Positions 1-3,506 of a DNA stretch of 5,749 nucleotides are shown here, in pieces. Position 1 is the first letter of the stretch. Every line of letters starts with the position of its first letter. Source of the stretch: Methanomassiliicoccaceae archaeon (GTDB lineage: Archaea > Thermoplasmatota > Thermoplasmata > Methanomassiliicoccales > Methanomethylophilaceae); NCBI GenBank assembly GCA_031254685.1, contig JAIRTZ010000062.1, positions 1 to 5,749 on the forward strand. The letters run 5' to 3'. Below the pieces are notes generated by a model. The model saw only the letters and a list, made by a program, of their open reading frames with translations. It had not been told where the DNA came from and made no database searches. A program made the translations under genes and the position numbers.

Positions 1-59
1 GTAAGCTCTGTGCTCATTGTCCGCTTGATGGCGTTCGGATATTTGGCATTGTCCGTCAT
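1..59 (-). CDS. N-terminal fragment of a divergent gene, cut by the window edge
   Basis: Read on the minus strand from the ATG at 59-57, the frame stays open to the window edge and gives 19 codons: MTDNAKYPNAIKRTMSTEL. An in-frame TAA at 77-75 closes the frame upstream, and no other ATG or GTG lies between that stop and position 59, so this is the only obvious start. Third codon positions are mostly G or C (for example AAC, GCC, ATC, AAG, CGG), as in the neighbouring genes. I do not recognise the product from so few residues; they are polar and basic, with no signal peptide. No Shine-Dalgarno-like sequence precedes the ATG. The gene would be transcribed away from the deaminase gene, sharing a 42-bp intergenic gap. 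Chance openness over 19 codons is possible, so confidence is moderate. Confidence 0.45.
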   Translation of the reverse strand, partial: MTDNAKYPNAIKRTMSTEL

Positions 60-73
60 ACCGTAAGCAAACG

Positions 74-84
74 GTTAATATCCG
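74..84. promoter_or_regulatory. TATA-like element in the 42-bp divergent gap
   Basis: The gap between the two divergent starts holds one AT-rich core, GGTTAATATCC. Its centre near 78 is about 24 bases before the deaminase ATG at 102, the spacing expected of an archaeal TATA box feeding a leaderless or nearly leaderless mRNA. No convincing Shine-Dalgarno sequence precedes that ATG, which agrees. On the other strand the same core (GGATATTAACC) lies about 19-24 bases before the ATG at 59, so it might serve both genes. It is a weak match to the archaeal consensus, and a second plus-strand candidate (ATATTT) lies at about 40-45. Confidence 0.35.
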
Positions 85-101
85 CAAACCGATGGACGTT
101 C

Positions 102-1394
102 ATGATAACGGTCATACGCGGCGCACGGATCGTCACGCAGGATGCGTCGCGAAGGATAATCGAAGGGGACGTGGTCGTAAAGGACGAAAGGATAATCTCC
201 GCCGGCCCTGTGTTCAAAGGGTCCGCGGACACGGAGATCGACGCGTCCGGCGATATTGTGATGCCGGGACTCATCAACACGCACACGCATGTTGCGATGT
301 CGGTGATGAAGGGAATGGCCGATGACCTGCGGTTCCCGGATTTTTTAGACCGGGTGTTTGCAATAGACAGGGACAGGACGGACAATGACATCGCGATCGG
401 CACGAAACTCGGCTGCGCCGAGATGATACGTTCCGGGACGACGACGTTCGTGGACCTTTATTATTCCGAGGACGTGATAGCGAAGGCGACCGAGGAGGCC
501 GGCATCAGAGGGATACTCTGCTGGTGCGTCCTGGACGAACAGTTCACCACTCAAAAAGGAAACCCGCTGGACAACTGCAGGAGATTCTGCGGCTCGCACA
601 AAAAGATGAGGAAGAGCAGGCCCGGCGTGGGATTGCAGGGAGTTTACGTATGCAGCGAGGACACATGCAAAGGCGCGAAGCGGCTGTCGGATGAATTGAA
701 GGTCCCGCTGCATTTCCATCTTTCCGAGACGCGGTCGGAAGTGAACGAGCATAAACGAAAAACAGGCAGAAGACCGGCCGAATGGCTGAACGACATCGGT
801 GTGCTCTCGGAAAGGTCGATAGCCGCGCATTCCGCATGGCTGACGATGAACGAAGTGAGAACAATGGGAAAGACGGGCATGTCCATCGCGTCGTGCCCCG
901 TGTCGAACATGAAACTGGCGACGGGCGGCGTGGCGCCGATACCGGAGCTGACCGAGAACTCAGTGAACGTGTCGCTGGGGACGGACGGGAGCACAACGAA
1001 CAACAGTCTCGATATGTTCTCAGAGATGAAGATACTCGGCCTTCTGCAGAAATCGAGCAGATGGGACGCGTCCGTCACGAACGCGCAGACGCTGCTCGAT
1101 ATCGCGACGGTCAACGGCGCCGGGGCGATAGGCATGGGAAAGGACCTGGGATCGATAGAGCCGGGAAAATACGCCGATATCATAATACTGGACGGGAAGG
1201 CGCCGAACCTCAGGCCGCTGCTTCCGGAGAACACAATATCGAACATCGTCTACTCGGCGAACGCGCTTAACGTTAAAACGGTGATATGCCAGGGCGACAT
1301 CGTGATGAAGGACCGTAAGATCAAGACGCTGAACGAACGAAAGGTCATCGACGCGTCGGAAGGTGTGCAAAGGGTTCTTCGCGGTAACATTTAA
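102..1394 (+). CDS. mtaD: MTA/SAH (5'-deoxyadenosine) deaminase-like amidohydrolase
   Basis: This 430-residue protein is a full-length member of the amidohydrolase superfamily, closest to the methylthioadenosine / S-adenosylhomocysteine deaminases. These metal-dependent cytosolic enzymes convert the adenine of SAM by-products to hypoxanthine; in methanogens the related DadD enzyme acts on 5'-deoxyadenosine, SAH and MTA. Visible in order: an N-terminal beta-sandwich segment (1-55), the metal motif H61-T-H63, the HFHLSET block with ligand H206 and catalytic E209, H243 in AAHSAWLT, and the metal or base aspartate D295 in GTDGSTTNNSLDMF. The sandwich-closing GSIEPGKYADIIILD follows at 350-364. 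All catalytic residues are present. Two usual substrate-pocket positions differ: the ribose-binding Glu is D89, and the His of the usual GPHxPYxCS block is Q179 (LQGVYVCS). The substrate could therefore differ, and the symbol is family-level. ATG 102 is the only start: no in-frame ATG lies upstream. The stop is TAA. Confidence 0.88.
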   Translation: MITVIRGARIVTQDASRRIIEGDVVVKDERIISAGPVFKGSADTEIDASGDIVMPGLINTHTHVAMSVMKGMADDLRFPDFLDRVFAIDRDRTDNDIAIGTKLGCAEMIRSGTTTFVDLYYSEDVIAKATEEAGIRGILCWCVLDEQFTTQKGNPLDNCRRFCGSHKKMRKSRPGVGLQGVYVCSEDTCKGAKRLSDELKVPLHFHLSETRSEVNEHKRKTGRRPAEWLNDIGVLSERSIAAHSAWLTMNEVRTMGKTGMSIASCPVSNMKLATGGVAPIPELTENSVNVSLGTDGSTTNNSLDMFSEMKILGLLQKSSRWDASVTNAQTLLDIATVNGAGAIGMGKDLGSIEPGKYADIIILDGKAPNLRPLLPENTISNIVYSANALNVKTVICQGDIVMKDRKIKTLNERKVIDASEGVQRVLRGNI

Positions 1395-1400
1395 TATCGA

Positions 1401-1420
1401 TAAAATAAAGCGGAAAGAAG
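1401..1420 (-). terminator. Possible T-rich terminator for the small membrane-protein gene
   Basis: The 41-bp gap between the convergent deaminase and small membrane-protein genes is AT-rich. Read on the minus strand after the TGA at 1438-1436, it contains a pyrimidine-rich run, CTTCTTTCCGCTTTATTTTA. Archaeal terminators are often oligo-T tracts without a stem, so this could end minus-strand transcription. I see no stable hairpin before it, and no comparable T-run for the plus-strand gene. Confidence 0.3.
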
Positions 1421-1435
1421 TTTACCGTCGGTCCG

Positions 1436-1666
1436 TCACATGAGTTTCCAGATGGCACATATGATCACAATGATACCGAAGATCGCAGCGATCAGCGCAA
1501 GCAGATCGTTGTTGTTCTTCAGGTAGTTCACCAGACCAATCAGTAATGCCACCAATCCCAGTAACAGCAGGCCCACGGGGCTGTTGACGAAGATCATTAT
1601 CAGGCCTATCGCGCCTGCGATGATCGCCACCAACGAGCTGTCCTTAAATACATCCTCAAGAGGCAT
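1436..1666 (-). CDS. Small three-helix membrane protein, function unknown
   Basis: The product is a 76-residue, very hydrophobic protein that I cannot assign to a family. A short polar N-terminus (MPLEDVFKDSS) leads into three probable membrane helices at about 12-27, 31-49 and 55-73. A helix-breaking NSP lies at 28-30 and a polar YLKNNND linker at 48-54. The C-terminus is W73-K-L-M. The frame also contains an ATG 60 bases upstream (1726), which would add 20 residues (beginning MPARICANAV). I prefer 1666 because a strong minus-strand TATA box (1690-1696) lies about 27 bases before it. That places the transcription start at or just before this ATG, so the upstream ATG would not be in the mRNA, and a leaderless message would also explain the missing Shine-Dalgarno. 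The gene stands alone, behind the terminator of the upstream gene. A small holin-like or accessory membrane role cannot be judged from sequence. Confidence 0.7.
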   Translation of the reverse strand: MPLEDVFKDSSLVAIIAGAIGLIMIFVNSPVGLLLLGLVALLIGLVNYLKNNNDLLALIAAIFGIIVIICAIWKLM

Positions 1667-1689
1667 GAGATGGTGTATTATTTGTTTAC

Positions 1690-1696
1690 ATATAAA
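1690..1696 (-). promoter_or_regulatory. Archaeal TATA box for the small membrane-protein gene
   Basis: On the minus strand the sequence reads TGTATTTATATGTAAAC, with the core TTTATAT at 1696-1690, a near-consensus archaeal TATA box. Its centre (1693) is about 27 bases before the ATG at 1666, predicting a leaderless transcript. It lies downstream of the terminator of the 1774-3012 gene, so it can drive this gene independently. Confidence 0.65.
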
Positions 1697-1724
1697 TACA
1701 GCGTTCGCGCAGATGCGTGCGGGC

Positions 1725-1765
1725 AAGGAAAAGAAAAGAAGAAAAATGAAGGGCCGTGAGGCCCT
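1725..1765 (-). terminator. Hairpin plus T-tract terminator of the 1774-3012 gene
   Basis: Nine bases after the minus-strand stop codon there is a perfect 6-bp stem: on the plus strand AGGGCC (1750-1755), loop GTGA, GGCCCT (1760-1765). Read on the minus strand, the stem is followed by TCATTTTTC and a long pyrimidine-rich run down to about 1725. This matches an intrinsic, U-tract-dependent terminator. Confidence 0.7.
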
Positions 1766-1773
1766 GTGTTTGT

Positions 1774-3012
1774 TTAAGCCTTGTTCTTGCTTCTGACGAT
1801 GAAGATCGCAGCCAGTATGACGATGACAAGCACCAGGACCACGGCAAGGACCAGGAGGAGGTCGAGCCCCTTCTTGGTTTCGCCGCCGGTCTTTATGTCG
1901 TTCAGCGCGTTCTTTATGTCGTTCAGCTCGCCCTTGGTGAGCTCGCCGGACTTGAGGCCCTCAAAGAAGTCCTCCAGTCCCAGGGTGCTGATGATCTCGC
2001 CGGCGGGGCTGTCCATCAGCATGTCGAAGAGGTCGAGATCCGATATCGCGGTCAGTCCGTCCCTGAGGTCTCCCGGGTTCGCTACCGCGAGGCCGCCGAT
2101 CATCTCGTTGATGTCCACGTGCTCAAGCAGGTCGTTGACCTTCAGCTCGCCGTTCTCCATGAGTATGAGTCCCTCAACATGCAGGTTAAGGAGGCTGTCG
2201 ATGACGCCTTCCTCTCCGGATGCCATGTCGACGAGTTTCTTCAGGTCGTCGCTGACGGTCACTTTGCCGGTGATGCTCAGTTTGTCAACGGAAATGTCGA
2301 GTTCGTCATCGTACTCCTCGCTCGGACAGAACGAGAGCTTGAGAGAGAACGCGGCGTTGAATCCTACCGAGAACACAGACTCGTTGTAGCTCCATTTGAT
2401 CATGTCATCGTCCAGTAACTCGAACGAGAACCCGAGCTTTACGGTCGCTTCCGCTCTGAGGTAAACATCCATGCTGATGCTCACAAGTTCCCCGTCCGCG
2501 TCAAGTTCGATCGACAGGAAGACAGCGAGGCCCGCGGATGCGCTGGCAGCGAGTTTGACATCCCTCATCTCCATCATGTCATCGGGAACGTCATCGTTCA
2601 TGTCATACGTTCCCGCCTTGGGCAGCATTGCGCCGACCGTGACCTCTACAGCGAATCCTCCGCCGATCCCGGCACCGTAGTCGATCTGATATCCGTCATC
2701 ATTCGCTCTGACAACTTCCATGTACTCCGCCAAAACGAAGTTGAAGTCCAGCTTGTTGAAGACCAGCTTGTCGATAATATCGCCGCCGGCATCTTCGATA
2801 ATCTCTTCGAGCTTTTCGTTGAGTAACGCTTTCAGGTTCTCTCCGAGAGCGTCATCTATCGTCCCCTGATCTATTTTAAACAAAAATCCGTACGCAAACC
2901 CTTCCTGTAACGTATCCTCTTCAGCCGCCGCGTTGTCGTTGGCGAAGATGGAAACAAACCCGATACAGAGAAGTGTAGCGATCGCGATTGATACAATTTT
3001 CCCCGATTTCAT
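1774..3012 (-). CDS. Secreted acidic protein with C-terminal membrane anchor, function unknown
   Basis: The product is 412 residues from the ATG at 3012. I do not recognise the family. It begins with a Sec signal peptide: K2 and K5, a hydrophobic core at about 6-24, and a likely cleavage site after A28-A-A30. It ends with a single membrane helix (about 383-406) followed by the basic tail RSKNKA. The roughly 350-residue ectodomain should therefore face outward. It is rich in Asp and Glu and alternates helical stretches (for example EEIIEDAGGDIIDKL) with long amphipathic beta-like stretches in the middle third. It has one N-glycosylation sequon (N210-E-S) and few cysteines. No sorting-type PGF motif precedes the anchor. 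The start at 3012 is preceded by GGTGA with 5-base spacing; in-frame GTG codons at 3024 and 3021 could add up to four residues. The stop is TAA, followed by a terminator. It could be a surface-layer accessory, binding or adhesion protein, but nothing shows which. Confidence 0.8.
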   Translation of the reverse strand: MKSGKIVSIAIATLLCIGFVSIFANDNAAAEEDTLQEGFAYGFLFKIDQGTIDDALGENLKALLNEKLEEIIEDAGGDIIDKLVFNKLDFNFVLAEYMEVVRANDDGYQIDYGAGIGGGFAVEVTVGAMLPKAGTYDMNDDVPDDMMEMRDVKLAASASAGLAVFLSIELDADGELVSISMDVYLRAEATVKLGFSFELLDDDMIKWSYNESVFSVGFNAAFSLKLSFCPSEEYDDELDISVDKLSITGKVTVSDDLKKLVDMASGEEGVIDSLLNLHVEGLILMENGELKVNDLLEHVDINEMIGGLAVANPGDLRDGLTAISDLDLFDMLMDSPAGEIISTLGLEDFFEGLKSGELTKGELNDIKNALNDIKTGGETKKGLDLLLVLAVVLVLVIVILAAIFIVRSKNKA

Positions 3013-3017
3013 GGATT

Positions 3018-3067
3018 TCACCACTTGGTTTCCAAATATAGGCCAAGGTATATGTACCTATTTATTA
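3018..3067 (-). promoter_or_regulatory. Ribosome binding site and candidate promoter elements of the 1774-3012 gene
   Basis: On the minus strand GGTGA (3022-3018) ends 5 bases before the ATG at 3012 and decides that start over the GTGs at 3024 and 3021. Upstream are three TATA-like stretches: CTATATTTGG (3041-3032), CATATACC (3054-3047) and TAATAAATA (3067-3059). The middle one would start transcription near 3024, giving a 12-14 base leader that keeps the GGTGA. The nearest would make the message leaderless. Sequence alone does not choose between them. Confidence 0.5.
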
Positions 3068-3417
3068 CGCGCGAACATCCTATGCTATTAATATTCTCGT
3101 ATTTTCGGAAACGCGTCCGCCCCGCGGGCTCCCGCCGTCCGCCGCCGGGATCGGCACGCCGAAAGGCGAGCCAGCGTTCAAAAAATATGCCGCGGGACAG
3201 CGTCGGCGGCGCCTCCGGGAGAGGACAAATGCGGCGCTGCGGCACACGTCCCGCCGTGTCCGTTCCGAATTGTCCGCCATTCAGCGATGGATGGGAAGGA
3301 ACGGCCCGGATCCCCGGATATCAGGAACACCGAACGGGCATTTTCACCGTCATTTCACCGTCATTTCACATTCAGCAGGAGGCTATTGTCGATTCGCAAC
3401 TGACACGCAGATGATGC
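3025..3417. other. Gene-free intergenic region with a very GC-rich, foldable core
   Basis: No convincing gene is present on either strand here. Open frames exist, but their translations are Arg, Pro and Gly-rich, low in hydrophobic pattern, and resemble chance openness in GC-rich DNA. The right end at 3025-3110 is AT-rich promoter DNA. The core at about 3110-3260 is much richer in GC than the flanking genes. On the plus strand it can form a hairpin with a GAAA loop, GGCACGCC (3153-3160) and GGCGAGCC (3165-3172), eight positions with one A-A mismatch. This nests inside GCCGCCG (3141-3147) with CGGCGGC (3204-3210), and then CTCCCG (3129-3134) with CGGGAG (3216-3221). A plus-strand TATA-like ATTAATATT lies near 3085-3093. 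It could be a structured RNA or simply unconstrained spacer. Confidence 0.4.
3342..3369. repeat. Short tandem repeat, 11-bp unit, about 2.5 copies
   Basis: The unit TTTCACCGTCA occurs at 3342-3352 and 3353-3363 without a mismatch, followed by a partial copy TTTCAC at 3364-3369. The period is close to one turn of DNA. It lies in gene-free sequence about 50 bases beyond the terminator of the GLUG gene. It may be a replication-slippage duplication or a small protein-binding array. Confidence 0.7.
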
Positions 3418-3419
3418 GG

Positions 3420-3448
3420 AAAAGAAAAAAGGACGGGCCGAAGCCCGT
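3420..3448 (-). terminator. UUCG-loop hairpin terminator of the GLUG-repeat gene
   Basis: On the minus strand the sequence reads ACGGGC-TTCG-GCCCGT (3448-3433), a perfect 6-bp stem closed by a C(UUCG)G tetraloop, one of the most stable RNA loops. It is followed at once by CC and a T-run, TTTTTTCTTTT (3430-3420). This is a textbook stem plus U-tract terminator, placed about 60 bases after the stop codon of the 3507-5660 gene. Confidence 0.8.
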
Positions 3449-3453
3449 TTTGT

Positions 3454-3490
3454 GTCCTGTCTCAGGACCCCGTCATACCGATCGCATCGG
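3454..3490 (-). other. Two further small hairpins between the stop codon and the terminator
   Basis: Two more inverted repeats lie in the 3' untranslated region of the GLUG gene. One is GTCCTG (3454-3459), loop TCT, CAGGAC (3463-3468); the other is CCGAT (3478-3482), loop CGC, ATCGG (3486-3490). With the UUCG stem they make three hairpins in a row before the T-run. They may protect the message end or be incidental. Confidence 0.4.
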
Positions 3491-3506
3491 ATCACTCTCT
3501 GCGGCG

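Noticed and set aside
1691..1698. Plus-strand TATAAATA as a promoter
   Set aside because: The sequence is the complement of the minus-strand TATA box. No plus-strand gene or structured RNA follows it before the antisense of the secreted-protein gene.
1584..2418. Open frames on the plus strand opposite the small membrane-protein and secreted-protein genes
   Set aside because: They are antisense to genes with clear signal peptides or membrane helices, promoters and terminators. Their translations are rich in Ser, Arg or His with no domain pattern, as expected of shadows.
3121..3260. SRP RNA, RNase P RNA, 5S rRNA or tRNA in the GC-rich core
   Set aside because: I looked for the SRP helix 8 signature, the RNase P conserved blocks, 5S-like sequence and a T-arm. 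The GTTCAAA near 3175 lacks a pairing stem, and none of the other signatures is present.
3018..3280. Minus-strand frames of 66 and 75 codons in the gene-free region
   Set aside because: They overlap each other in different frames, contain runs such as RRRRRR, and resemble low-complexity readings of GC-rich spacer rather than a decayed gene.
3025..3414. 129-codon plus-strand frame across the gene-free region
   Set aside because: The translation is Arg and Pro-rich without recognisable motifs. It begins inside the promoter of the divergent gene and has no ribosome binding site; high GC explains the lack of stops.
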